The notes: generated by a model not told the origin, from the sequence alone. A stretch of 10,772 nt of DNA from Gammaproteobacteria bacterium (GCA_016198885.1 JACQHV010000037.1:1-10772), one strand, 5' to 3'. Positions 1 to 7,352 are shown, counted from the stretch's first letter. A program made the numbers and translations.

Positions 1-392
1 AAAAAGGGATCGAATCAATATCGGATAAATATATCGCACTTGCTTACAGCGCCATCAAATCCAATGACACTCAACGGGCACGTACTTATATAAGTAAAGC
101 GGAAGAAATCTGGCCAGAATCAACCAAAATTAATACTGCAAATCAGACATTGCAGGCAAAAATAGATGAAAATGCGCAGCAAAGCCCGGCGGAGGAACCT
201 GTTGCAGAACCATCTTCCCAGGAGCAACCTCAACAAACTGCGGAAACCGGAAAGGGGAGTGAAGATGAATCGACAGGCCTCGTGGGTGGTGTCAAGAAAT
301 GGTTCAAGGAGTCCGCTGAAAAAAACAAGGACGTAAAAAAGGAAGAAACGGCAAGCGATAAATTGATTAAATCCATGGGAGGAGGTGAGTAG
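1..392 (+). CDS. C-terminal fragment of a TPR-like protein (5' end outside window)
   Basis: The reading frame is open from base 3 to the TAG at 390-392, so this is the 3' end of a larger gene whose start and main domains lie to the left. The first ~55 visible residues form two helices with the spacing of a tetratricopeptide-type repeat (YIALAYSAIKSND, then ARTYISKAEEIWPES), with the A-x-x-x-A and terminal Pro pattern usual at a repeat end. A Gln/Glu/Pro-rich low-complexity linker follows. The tail is lysine-rich and amphipathic, containing GGVKKWFKES. A TTG at 150 could serve as an internal start but has no convincing Shine-Dalgarno, and starting there would cut the helical repeat. The gene converges with the PilF-like gene, with only 23 bases between the stops and no hairpin terminator visible. 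Its function cannot be named from this fragment. Confidence 0.6.
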   Translation, partial: KGIESISDKYIALAYSAIKSNDTQRARTYISKAEEIWPESTKINTANQTLQAKIDENAQQSPAEEPVAEPSSQEQPQQTAETGKGSEDESTGLVGGVKKWFKESAEKNKDVKKEETASDKLIKSMGGGE

Positions 393-415
393 CTGTTTTT
401 AACCTGAAGCAACTG

Positions 416-1246
416 TCACTTGACACCCGACTCTTTTAATAATTGCGCCTCGTTCGAATCAGGATATTTGTTACGTAATAACATCGCATAGCTGGACACA
501 GCATTTTTATTTCCCAATTCCCGCTCGATACGAATACCCAGCCAAAGACTCCTGGGTGTGTGTTTGGTATATTGAAGATAACGAATCAGATAATCATGAG
601 CAGAATCATAATTTCCTCTCTGGTAATTGATTTCCGACATTTGCAGAAGTGCAGCGGGAATTTTCGGGTTTAATGATAATGCCTTTTCAAAATAACCAAT
701 CGCCTTGTCGGTCTCATTATGCAGGTAAGCACAGGTGCCGATATTTGCATAAGGAACTTCAGGCAGGTCATATAACGGATTTTCTGCAGCTGCCAGAAAA
801 TATTTTTCTGCCTCGCTGCTCCGATCCTGGCTGCACAGAAACTGTCCATAATTATTCAGTGTAGCCGGATTTTCACCATCCAGTTTGATGGAATGTTTGT
901 AATTCATTTCGGCCTCCTCCATCTGTCTCAACTTCTGATATAACAGACCCAGTGCATTATATATAGGCGCGTAATCGAACTTTGCTTCCCTGGCGCGATT
1001 CAGTTTTGCCAGGGCCTTTTCGTACTCTCCCCGCCGCATGTATTCAATACCAAGATTGAGATTGGTAATTGCAACTTCTTTGGAATCAACAGATGGTCCG
1101 GTATCGCTGATATAGGATTGCGAATCGTCAATATCCGCTGTCCGGTTAATTACATTACCCACGATTCCCGCTGCAACCAGTGGAGCGGAACAGGAAGAAA
1201 GCGTAATAATTGCAAAGAATGCAAAAGCTGAAATCAGTACATTCAT
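416..1246 (-). CDS. pilW: PilF/PilW-like type IV pilus biogenesis lipoprotein (TPR)
   Basis: This is a 276-residue outer-membrane lipoprotein candidate of the PilF/PilW family, which assists assembly and stability of the PilQ secretin in type IV pili. Residues 1-19 form a hydrophobic signal ending in a lipobox (LSSC, Cys19). Five TPR-type repeats run from about residue 60 to 232. Family-typical stretches are NNYGQFLC (131-138), ENPLYDLPEVPYANIGTC (155-172) and LWLGIRIERELG (234-245). I chose the ATG at 1246 because it places the lipobox at residue 19. The ATG at 1258 (Cys23) and the TTG at 1330 are alternatives, and none has a clear Shine-Dalgarno. The chosen signal peptide has no Lys or Arg in its n-region, which is unusual. 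The gene lies 119 bases downstream of the M28 peptidase on the same strand. No other pilus gene is in view, so a pilus role is inferred from family similarity alone. Confidence 0.8.
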   Translation of the reverse strand: MNVLISAFAFFAIITLSSCSAPLVAAGIVGNVINRTADIDDSQSYISDTGPSVDSKEVAITNLNLGIEYMRRGEYEKALAKLNRAREAKFDYAPIYNALGLLYQKLRQMEEAEMNYKHSIKLDGENPATLNNYGQFLCSQDRSSEAEKYFLAAAENPLYDLPEVPYANIGTCAYLHNETDKAIGYFEKALSLNPKIPAALLQMSEINYQRGNYDSAHDYLIRYLQYTKHTPRSLWLGIRIERELGNKNAVSSYAMLLRNKYPDSNEAQLLKESGVK

Positions 1247-1365
1247 GACATACAGCATACTACATGTGCTATGGAATTCCGTCCCTATTGTGTCCTCTGC
1301 CTGATGCTGCCTGAAGTAATGTTTTTGCAAGGACGTTGCGGGACTGTAAATGATCTTTTTCCGTG

Positions 1366-2355
1366 TTATTGATGTAATAGATCTTCTATGACTTTCTGCA
1401 TCCCTTTAACAACATAGACCATTTTTTCATAATCCACCTTGTCCGGTGTATCTCGCGATGTGTGATAGTAGGGATACCGGTAGGGCGCGGTGTCCGTTAC
1501 CATGATTGCGGGGTAACCCTGCTTCCAGAAAGACCAGTGATCAGACCAGCTGACCCCCGGTATAAATGAAGGGGCAGCAATGCCTTCCGATGGAAAACTC
1601 GCATGCGTTCGGAATAATTGAATAGTTCGTGTTACAAGGGGACGTGAACCAAGATTACCGACAAACGCGATAAAATTGCCCTTGTCAGGATAAAAGAAAT
1701 TAAAGGGTGGCGGATAATACTGGCTGCCGTTTTTATCATTGTAGTAACCAATCGTTTCAAGAGAAAACATGGCAATTATTTTTTCCTTTTCTTCAGCCGC
1801 TTTTTTTGCATACACGTAACTGCCCATATGGCGCGACATGAAATAGGGGGGTTCTTCGTTGACAAAGGCAACAAACCTTACTGTCCGTTGATAATTTTTG
1901 TTCCCGAATATCCTTGCGAGTTCCAGGACAGCGGCGACGCCTGAACCGTTGTCATTCGCACCTGTTGCCCCGATGACGGAATCATAATGGGCGCCAACGA
2001 CAATGATTTGGTCCGGCAACGTAGTACCGCGCGATTCCGTTTCAATGTTTGCATAGTTGATGCCTGACAGTGGATATTCCTGGAATACAACCTGATAACC
2101 ATAAGATCGGAATTGATCGGCAATGTAATCCTTTGCCGCATCGAGCCCCGCTTTCTCAATAGTATTCCTGCCGGCAGGGTTACTGCAGAGTATTTTAACG
2201 TGAGTTTCTATTCTTTGTGCGGTATCGCGACCAGCATTATCCAGCGGCGGTAATTCTCCCTGAAAAGATTGCCCCGGCATATAAATAATGTATGTCATCA
2301 GCACACAAATTAAAACAAGTATCAATAGCAAGGAAACAAGCATCTCTATTTTCAC
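1366..2355 (-). CDS. M28 family zinc aminopeptidase, membrane-anchored
   Basis: A 329-residue peptidase of the M28 (aminopeptidase Y/Q-like) fold. Residues 6-26 form an N-terminal hydrophobic segment (signal anchor or uncleaved signal), so the catalytic domain should lie in the periplasm. The metal-site motifs are in family order: HYD with His123 and Asp125, NDNGSG with Asp135 as the bridging ligand, NEEPP with Glu167 (general base) and Glu168, Glu200 in SLETIGYY at the fourth ligand position (Asp in many relatives), and His298 in YYHTSRDTPD. WSDHWSF (270-276) is the usual segment before the final His. The start is GTG at 2355, which gives a Lys-containing n-region; an ATG at 2343 is the alternative. 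It follows the DUF3175 gene by 32 bases and is probably cotranscribed with it. The natural substrate is unknown; release of N-terminal residues from peptides is the family activity. Confidence 0.88.
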   Translation of the reverse strand: MKIEMLVSLLLILVLICVLMTYIIYMPGQSFQGELPPLDNAGRDTAQRIETHVKILCSNPAGRNTIEKAGLDAAKDYIADQFRSYGYQVVFQEYPLSGINYANIETESRGTTLPDQIIVVGAHYDSVIGATGANDNGSGVAAVLELARIFGNKNYQRTVRFVAFVNEEPPYFMSRHMGSYVYAKKAAEEKEKIIAMFSLETIGYYNDKNGSQYYPPPFNFFYPDKGNFIAFVGNLGSRPLVTRTIQLFRTHASFPSEGIAAPSFIPGVSWSDHWSFWKQGYPAIMVTDTAPYRYPYYHTSRDTPDKVDYEKMVYVVKGMQKVIEDLLHQ

Positions 2356-2387
2356 GTTTTACTTTCTAAAATAAAATGAACTGTCAA

Positions 2388-2684
2388 TCAGGTTTTACCA
2401 TATAACTTGCGTAATTCTTCTTTGGCCTGGTTCAGAATCTGTGCCTGCTCCTTATCAAGATTTTTACCCGCACGATTGATATAAAATACCAGCATGGACA
2501 TCGCTGAACGAAACGGTTGCCCTTTGCGGCGTTTACTGGCTTCAGCCGATTTATTCAGTGACTGTGCGATCTTCCCTGGATCCTTCCAGGTAAAAACCCC
2601 TTCTTCCAGGTCCAGCGCATAACTTTCCTGTGTGACTTTTGCAGACCATTTTTTCGGTGGAGATTTACTTTCTTTTTTTGTCAT
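2388..2684 (-). CDS. DUF3175 family protein
   Basis: A small basic 98-residue protein that matches the DUF3175 family as I know it. The conserved features are the KKWSAKVT start of the domain (11-18), ALDLEEGVFTWKDP (23-36), the region around SAEASKRRKGQPFRSAMSML (46-65), and FYINRAGKNL (67-76). It has no signal peptide or membrane segment, so it should be cytoplasmic. No biochemical role is established for the family to my knowledge. The ATG at 2684 has no good Shine-Dalgarno; the bases before it (AT-rich, with GTAATTGATTAGTAC in the coding sense) resemble the window's heptamer repeats. It is the first gene of a leftward group with the M28 peptidase and is divergent from the EF-hand gene 115 bases away. 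Confidence 0.85.
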   Translation of the reverse strand: MTKKESKSPPKKWSAKVTQESYALDLEEGVFTWKDPGKIAQSLNKSAEASKRRKGQPFRSAMSMLVFYINRAGKNLDKEQAQILNQAKEELRKLYGKT

Positions 2685-2745
2685 TTAGTACTAATCAATT
2701 ACCAACAACGATTTACATTAACCTGTCACTGCTGATACAGAGACA

Positions 2746-2785
2746 ATTGGCAAACCAATATTAATCTTATTATTTAAAATAATAA
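2746..2785 (+). promoter_or_regulatory. Two dyads with a candidate promoter upstream of the EF-hand gene
   Basis: Two exact dyads lie in the divergent region. ATTGG-CAAA-CCAAT spans 2746-2759. TTATTATTT-A-AAATAATAA spans 2767-2785 and is a 9+9 base inverted repeat around one central base. A weak sigma70-like pair, TTGGCA (2747-2752) and TATTAT (2768-2773), has a short 15-base spacer and overlaps both dyads. The second dyad ends three bases before the GGGAG ribosome site. The dyads are seen directly; their use as operator or promoter is inference, and AT-rich composition makes such repeats easier to find by chance. Confidence 0.3.
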
Positions 2786-2798
2786 AACGGGAGTGAAC

Positions 2799-3026
2799 AT
2801 GACCAGTCTGACTGAGGAACAAATTGCAGAAATACAGGAGAACTTTGATTACTTCGACACCGACAAAAATGGTCAAATCGATTACAAGGAATTCACACTC
2901 CTCATTGACGCCCTTGGCGGCGATATGACCACAGAAAAGATGCAAGCCGGTTTTGACATTGTCGACTCCGACCATAACGGTTCTATCGATATCGAGGAAT
3001 TCATGGATTGGTGGGGAGAACAATGA
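2799..3026 (+). CDS. Small two-EF-hand calcium-binding protein
   Basis: A 75-residue acidic protein made almost entirely of one EF-hand pair. Loop 1 is DTDKNGQIDYKE (20-31) and loop 2 is DSDHNGSIDIEE (56-67). Both have Asp at positions 1 and 3, Asn at 5, Gly at 6, a hydrophobic residue at 8, Asp at 9 and Glu at 12, so both should bind calcium. There is no signal peptide or membrane segment, so it is predicted cytoplasmic, as calmodulin-like bacterial sensors or buffers are. The ATG at 2799 is chosen over an in-frame GTG at 2793 because GGGAG (2789-2793) sits five bases before the ATG and overlaps the GTG. It is a single gene convergent with the ketobutyrate ligase gene, 32 bases between stops. 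Partners are unknown. Confidence 0.88.
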   Translation: MTSLTEEQIAEIQENFDYFDTDKNGQIDYKEFTLLIDALGGDMTTEKMQAGFDIVDSDHNGSIDIEEFMDWWGEQ

Positions 3027-3058
3027 ACAAATTTACCATTTACATCGTGCTGAAGGTA

Positions 3059-4285
3059 TCATCTGTCCAGGAATCTTTTCAGTGTCTCCAGCAGATAATC
3101 CATATCATTTTCTGTGTGATTCGCTGAAACCTGCAATCTTATTTCCTCCTCGCCTTTGGGGACAACCGGATAATTCAGTCCGGTGACGAGAATATTATTT
3201 TCAAACAGGTGCTGAACCAGCGCTGAAGTTCTGTGAGTGTCCTGTGTCAATATCGGGACAATCGGATGTTCACTCTCGATTGTTTCAAAACCCAGATCAC
3301 TCAGCCCGGCCCTCAACCGCGCGGCAAGATTGCGCATTTGTTCCAACAGTTTCAAACCTTCCGCACTGTCCAGAATCTCCAGTGAAGTAATCGTTGCGGC
3401 GGCTTCCGCCGGGGTAATCGGGTTGGAATAAATATAAAACGGCGCTGTTTCTCTCAGATAAGAGATCACCTGCGCACTGGAAACCACATAACCGCCATTC
3501 ACACCCAATGCCTTGCCTAACGTTGCAATCAGTATATCGGCCTGAGCCCGCGTAACTTCTTCCGTGCCCCGTCCCGTTTTACCAAATGCGCCCACGCCGT
3601 GTGAATCATCCACGATGCTGATGATGCCTTCCGCGTAAGCGTCCTCGTGCCGTTTACAAATGGCCACGATTTCATCCAAAGGCGCATAATCACCACGCAT
3701 GCTGAAAATCCCGTCCGTCACAACACAGGCGCGTCTTATCTGCCCCTTGCCGGTCTCAAGGATCTTGTCCAGTTCCGTCATGTCAAGATGTGGATAAACG
3801 GCTTTCCTGGCCGGACGGGACAGGCGTATCGCATTGATGATGCAGTTGTGATTCAACGCGTCGCTTATTATTAATGTGTCTTCGTTGATGAACTGTGGCA
3901 GAACGCCCATGACCGTCGCATAAGCGGCGCTCATGATCAGTGCGGATTCCCGGCCGTGAAATGCAGCGAGCTTTTGCTCCAGTTCGATATGCGATTGATA
4001 CGTGCCACTGATAAAACGCACGGCGCCCGGTCCGCTGCCGAATCTTTCAGCCGCGCGGGATTCCGCTTCGATGACCTCGCGATTCAAGGCAAGGCCCAAA
4101 TAAGAATTGGAATTCATCCTTAAAAAACCCCTGTCACCGTAACCCTTCAGGGTATACCTCTCGCTGAAACCGTCACAGGCCGCTTTTACTCCGGTAATTA
4201 CTTTTTCCGCGCCTTTCAGAGTGCCTTTGGCAGCAAGCTCGGCGAGTTTGTTTGTCATGATGGGTTCGATTTTTTTCAGCGCCAT
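3059..4285 (-). CDS. kbl: 2-amino-3-ketobutyrate CoA ligase (glycine C-acetyltransferase)
   Basis: A 408-residue PLP enzyme of the alpha-oxoamine synthase family, which cleaves 2-amino-3-ketobutyrate with CoA to glycine and acetyl-CoA. The visible landmarks are NSNSYLGLA (58-66), RFISGTYQSHIELEQKLAAF (90-109), ISDALNHNCII (140-150), DDSHGVGAFG (226-235, with the PLP-contacting Asp and His), and TLGKALGVNGGY (255-266), where Lys258 should form the Schiff base. VTGLNYPVVPKG (367-378) resembles the E. coli Kbl segment closely and argues against 8-amino-7-oxononanoate or 5-aminolevulinate synthases. Relative to E. coli Kbl it has a slightly longer N-terminus and a small insertion before DDSH. It lies 153 bases downstream of an L-threonine dehydrogenase gene on the same strand, which supports the substrate. 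The ATG at 4285 has only a weak GAAAG upstream. Confidence 0.82.
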   Translation of the reverse strand: MALKKIEPIMTNKLAELAAKGTLKGAEKVITGVKAACDGFSERYTLKGYGDRGFLRMNSNSYLGLALNREVIEAESRAAERFGSGPGAVRFISGTYQSHIELEQKLAAFHGRESALIMSAAYATVMGVLPQFINEDTLIISDALNHNCIINAIRLSRPARKAVYPHLDMTELDKILETGKGQIRRACVVTDGIFSMRGDYAPLDEIVAICKRHEDAYAEGIISIVDDSHGVGAFGKTGRGTEEVTRAQADILIATLGKALGVNGGYVVSSAQVISYLRETAPFYIYSNPITPAEAAATITSLEILDSAEGLKLLEQMRNLAARLRAGLSDLGFETIESEHPIVPILTQDTHRTSALVQHLFENNILVTGLNYPVVPKGEEEIRLQVSANHTENDMDYLLETLKRFLDR

Positions 4286-4426
4286 GGTTATTTCTTTCAG
4301 ATATTTTTTATGAGCGACCCTGAAAATAGTAATTTTTTCGTGAGAGTAAGGAAGTACCGCGCACAGAACCGGAGTGTATAACTAATACATGAGGATTCGA
4401 GCACGGTGCTGACGCAATTATCATGA

Positions 4427-4440
4427 AAAAATGCATTTTT
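4427..4440. repeat. 14-base perfect palindrome at the threonine dehydrogenase stop codon
   Basis: AAAAATGCATTTTT is an exact palindrome that overlaps the TAA of the dehydrogenase gene (4439-4441). Read on the minus strand it is followed by one more T. It could form a weak AT-rich hairpin between the dehydrogenase and the ketobutyrate ligase genes, but its lack of GC pairs makes a true terminator doubtful. An 11-base dyad, AGCAC-G-GTGCT, lies nearby at 4400-4410. Confidence 0.3.
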
Positions 4441-5386
4441 AAAATCGCCCGGAAAGTTTCTCCAGCATATCCTTAACCATTGCCGGCAAATCATATTCCG
4501 GCCTCCATCCCCACTCATTACGCGCAGCGCTGTCATCCATGTGTCTTGGCCATGATTCAGCGATCGCCTGGCGCACCGGATCGATGGTGTAGCTGATGGA
4601 AAAGTCTGGAATAAATTTTTTAATTTCTGTGGCAATATCCTGTGGTGAAAAACTCATGGCACTGACGTTAAAACCGTTACGGTGAATCAGGCGCCTGCTG
4701 TCCGCTTCCATCAATTCAATCGCCGCCCTGACGGCGTCAGGCATATACATCATGTCGAGCCGTGTCTCAGGTTTCAGAAAACAATCGTAGTGTTTGTCCT
4801 TCACCGCGGCATGGAAGATATGCACGGCGTAATCCGTTGTTCCACCACCAGGCAGGGTTTTCCAGGATATCAGTCCCGGGTATCTCACGCCGCGCGTATC
4901 CACTCCGAAACGGCGCTGATAATAATCACACAATAATTCTCCGCTGACTTTGGTAATGCCGTACATCGTATCCGGATGTTGTATCGTATCCTGTGGCGTA
5001 TTTTCAGCTGGTGTCAATGGACCAAAGGCGCCGATGGAGCTGGGGAAAAAAACCGTACAGTTCTGCAATCGAGCGGTCTCCAGCACATTGATCAATCCAT
5101 TAATATTAATGTCCCAGGCGAGCTGTGGCTTGTTTTCCGCTACCGCGGAAAGCAGGGAAGCGAGATGAAAGATGGTATCTATCCGCTTTTCAGCGACCAT
5201 TGTCTGCAATGCAACCGGGTCCCTGACATCCAGATTGCAGCAGGGGCCTGATTCGGCGAGTTCTTTGTCCGGTTGCCGTGTATGGCCTGCGGCAATGACG
5301 TTTTCACCGCCGTATTTTTTGCGCAATGCCAGGGTCAAATCCGAGCCGATTTGTCCGGTTGCGCCGGTAATCAGAATTTTCTTCAA
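4439..5386 (-). CDS. L-threonine 3-dehydrogenase, UDP-galactose-epimerase-like (SDR) type
   Basis: A 315-residue extended short-chain dehydrogenase. The NAD site is GATGQIG (8-14) after a basic first strand, and the catalytic residues are Ser116/Ser117 in PSSIGAFGP and Tyr142/Lys146 in MYGITKVSGE. The segments RGVRYPGLISWKTLPGGGTTDYA (165-187) and MMYMPDAVRA (212-221) are typical of the epimerase-like threonine dehydrogenases known from Cupriavidus, Flavobacterium and animals, which oxidise L-threonine to 2-amino-3-ketobutyrate. The ketobutyrate ligase gene downstream is the expected partner. The start is TTG at 5386, immediately after an in-frame TGA; no start further in could keep the nucleotide-binding strand, and no Shine-Dalgarno is visible. 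The gene begins 37 bases after the protease stop, so the three leftward genes may share a transcript. The main alternative is another NAD-dependent epimerase. Confidence 0.82.
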   Translation of the reverse strand: MKKILITGATGQIGSDLTLALRKKYGGENVIAAGHTRQPDKELAESGPCCNLDVRDPVALQTMVAEKRIDTIFHLASLLSAVAENKPQLAWDININGLINVLETARLQNCTVFFPSSIGAFGPLTPAENTPQDTIQHPDTMYGITKVSGELLCDYYQRRFGVDTRGVRYPGLISWKTLPGGGTTDYAVHIFHAAVKDKHYDCFLKPETRLDMMYMPDAVRAAIELMEADSRRLIHRNGFNVSAMSFSPQDIATEIKKFIPDFSISYTIDPVRQAIAESWPRHMDDSAARNEWGWRPEYDLPAMVKDMLEKLSGRF

Positions 5387-5415
5387 TCAGGATGTTTAAC
5401 CGTTGTCAGAGAATA

Positions 5416-5436
5416 ATCACCAGTCACTCATTACCG
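5416..5436. repeat. Heptamer array across the protease stop codon
   Basis: Three consecutive degenerate heptamers: ATCACCA, GTCACTC, ATTACCG. The stop codon of the protease (5424-5426) lies inside the middle unit, and its last codons (Gly-Asn-Glu) are encoded by the array. Units match the consensus of the longer array at 9401-9435. Confidence 0.5.
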
Positions 5437-6980
5437 GATTGCGCAAGAAAGCGCCGCGCGCGATCCGCCGGCACACCCATGTTGGATCCTCCGAATTCCG
5501 GTATGACGGCGGCATTAATGGCGATGACATGACCGTTGAGGTCGAGCACGGGCCCGCCGCTGCCACCGAATGTGGTCTCGGCGTCGTAAACGATAAACTC
5601 TTCCGTCACCTGGCTGACGATACCACGACTGGCAAGGGGCTTGATATAACCGGCCTCAGACAGCCGTTGCGCGAGAGTCCAGTAATCAGCCGGGCCGTCC
5701 GGGGTGATCGATTCAAGAAACCCGGTACTTGCCCGGGCAACCAATGCGCGCATGCCTGTGGGATAACCGAGCAACAACACTTCATCACCCGGCTGAGGTA
5801 TGCGGGGTTCAAATTCGAGTTGTGCAATACCGGTGGTGTCTCCGTCCGGTTGCAGCAGTACCAGGTCCACCTGCTCCCCGGTCTGGACGACTTTGACGGT
5901 AAATGGATCACTTGCGCCGGGAAAGTAGGCGAGAAGTTGCAGGATCACCGGTATAAGTTGGCGTCCCTGTACGATATCTGTGCGCGGGTCATTGTTCCAG
6001 GGTTCAATAACATGGCGGTTGGTCAATAATATACCGTCATTGGCTACGACGAACGCCGTTCCCGTGAAGACAAATTCCACAACTCTCCCTTCTTCTTCGA
6101 GGGTATACCATGTTCCGCCTTCACCTGATTCGATATAGCGGAAATGCCGTCCGGTGCCGGGTTCGACATATCCGTAGGTACCCAGCAGAAATGCAACCGA
6201 AGGGGTTGCAGCCGCGATCACCCGGGATGCCTTGCCCGTCCCCGCTTCAAGCACCGCCAGGCGCTCGAAGGTGTCAGACAAATGGGTCTCCACCTCCTTC
6301 TGCATTGCCAGCAGTTCCTTTCGGCTCAATGTGTTGGCGCCGAGTTGTTGCTCCAGCTTTCCCTCAATACCCTCAATGCGGACGTCCTCCGTAGCGACAC
6401 GCTTCTGGAGGCGTACATTCTGCACCGCGAGGATCACGATGCTGCCGACTATGGCCGTAAGAAGGATGAGAAGCCAGAGACGGAACCATAGTGTTGTCTG
6501 GGTGGCGAGATCGCGGGTAATGTTGGTCAGGAACCTGGACGTTTTACCCAGCCTTGTATGGCCATCGACTTGCGCGCCGCTGAATGAGTCAGCGACTGCT
6601 TCGGTGACGGTCTTCGTCAGTGCTATTCCCGGAGGGTACATACGATAACGGAAAACCGGTCCACCGTGACCAATCTCCAGCAAATCTCCCGACTCCAGCA
6701 TCCTGTTGACTTTAACCTCACGGCCGTTCACCCAGATGTCATGTTGAGGGATGACTTCCAGTTCGTAGGTATCGCCGGCGCGATGCAGGGTAGCGTAAAA
6801 ATCCCGGGTGCGCTCACCATCCGGTTCCAGGAACAACAGTGCTTCACCGGGTTCCATCACAATACAATAGGTTTCCTGAGAGAGTGTCTCCCTTTGACAG
6901 CGCCGGCGTCCGGAAAGAATATCGACAACAGGGACCGTTTTAGGAGCGCCGGACTTGAGTTGAATGCTGGATATTGGCAA
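5424..6980 (-). CDS. FHA-like, membrane-anchored trypsin-like serine protease
   Basis: A 518-residue protein with four parts. Residues ~38-113 resemble a forkhead-associated beta-sandwich (IWVNGREV at 82-89, then LESGDLLEIG at 95-104), but the GR and Ser that normally read phosphothreonine are not evident. A membrane helix covers ~166-187, with Arg167 before it and Arg190/Lys193/Arg194 after it. A probable coiled coil covers ~196-246. The rest is a trypsin/DegP-like protease domain (~255-512) with catalytic His323 (LTNRHV), Asp372 (VDLVLL) and Ser474 (FGGSGGPV). The layout suggests a cytoplasmic sensor domain and a periplasmic protease; no PDZ domain is seen. The TTG start at 6980 has GAGG at 6988-6991, seven bases away. 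The next ATG (6857) would clip the FHA-like domain. The target is unknown. Confidence 0.8.
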   Translation of the reverse strand: MPISSIQLKSGAPKTVPVVDILSGRRRCQRETLSQETYCIVMEPGEALLFLEPDGERTRDFYATLHRAGDTYELEVIPQHDIWVNGREVKVNRMLESGDLLEIGHGGPVFRYRMYPPGIALTKTVTEAVADSFSGAQVDGHTRLGKTSRFLTNITRDLATQTTLWFRLWLLILLTAIVGSIVILAVQNVRLQKRVATEDVRIEGIEGKLEQQLGANTLSRKELLAMQKEVETHLSDTFERLAVLEAGTGKASRVIAAATPSVAFLLGTYGYVEPGTGRHFRYIESGEGGTWYTLEEEGRVVEFVFTGTAFVVANDGILLTNRHVIEPWNNDPRTDIVQGRQLIPVILQLLAYFPGASDPFTVKVVQTGEQVDLVLLQPDGDTTGIAQLEFEPRIPQPGDEVLLLGYPTGMRALVARASTGFLESITPDGPADYWTLAQRLSEAGYIKPLASRGIVSQVTEEFIVYDAETTFGGSGGPVLDLNGHVIAINAAVIPEFGGSNMGVPADRARRFLAQSGNE

Positions 6981-7197
6981 GTGGAAGCCTCGCTTTCCCC
7001 CTCCTGAATATTTGGCAATTGCAACGCCGGTTGGAGGCGATCTTGCTGATTATTAATTAGTGACAGTCATTATAGTCAATAGCGTTACCATGACAATCAC
7101 CAGAACGATGTTTGGCACGGGATATTTTAAAAAATCAGGTTAGGCAATAATCGCCTCTCTTTTCTTAAGAGTTAACGCAGATTTTCTTTTTTCCCCG

Positions 7198-7266
7198 TTA
7201 TTTCAGCGTAAAGAACAAAATAGCAAACAGGATCGAAGCGGCGATGAAAAATATATATAAGATCAT
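7198..7266 (-). CDS. Possible 22-residue single-helix membrane peptide
   Basis: An ATG at 7266 opens a 22-codon frame that ends in TAA at 7198-7200. The product is almost entirely hydrophobic (MILYIFFIAASI... ending FFTLK) and would be one membrane helix with a C-terminal Lys. The codon CTG-ACC-ATG context follows an in-frame TGA, so it cannot extend upstream by much. No Shine-Dalgarno is visible. It lies 217 bases upstream of the protease gene on the same strand. A 22-codon open frame is common by chance; only the hydrophobic, charge-terminated composition argues for it. Confidence 0.2.
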   Translation of the reverse strand: MILYIFFIAASILFAILFFTLK

Positions 7267-7338
7267 GGTCAGTCATCATTCGTAGTTTGGACCTGGTATC
7301 CAATTATGCGCTTCACGCTTTACCTTCACCTTGGTCAA

Positions 7339-7352
7339 ATCACCAATCACTC
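7339..7352. repeat. Two heptamer units in the intergenic gap
   Basis: ATCACCA followed by ATCACTC, preceded by a related TTGGTCA. They have the same orientation as the arrays at 5416-5436, 7402-7422 and 9401-9435 and lie about 70 bases beyond the DUF3014 stop codon. Confidence 0.4.

Noticed and set aside
1247..1330. N-terminal extension of the PilF-like protein from a TTG at 1330
   Set aside because: It would place 28 polar residues before the lipobox signal, and the start has no ribosome site.
4297..4635. A 112-codon leftward frame overlapping the end of the threonine dehydrogenase
   Set aside because: It overlaps the conserved C-terminal part of the dehydrogenase in another frame and shows no recognisable domain.
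5403..6029. A 208-codon forward frame opposite the protease gene
   Set aside because: It is antisense to the protease domain with its intact catalytic triad, shows no family motif and has no ribosome site.
6110..6648. Several forward frames rich in Arg, Ser and Pro
   Set aside because: They are shadows of the protease's coiled coil and membrane region and carry no motif of their own.
7142..7156. AGGC-AATAATC-GCCT as a terminator stem
   Set aside because: The stem is only four base pairs and no T-run follows directly on either strand.
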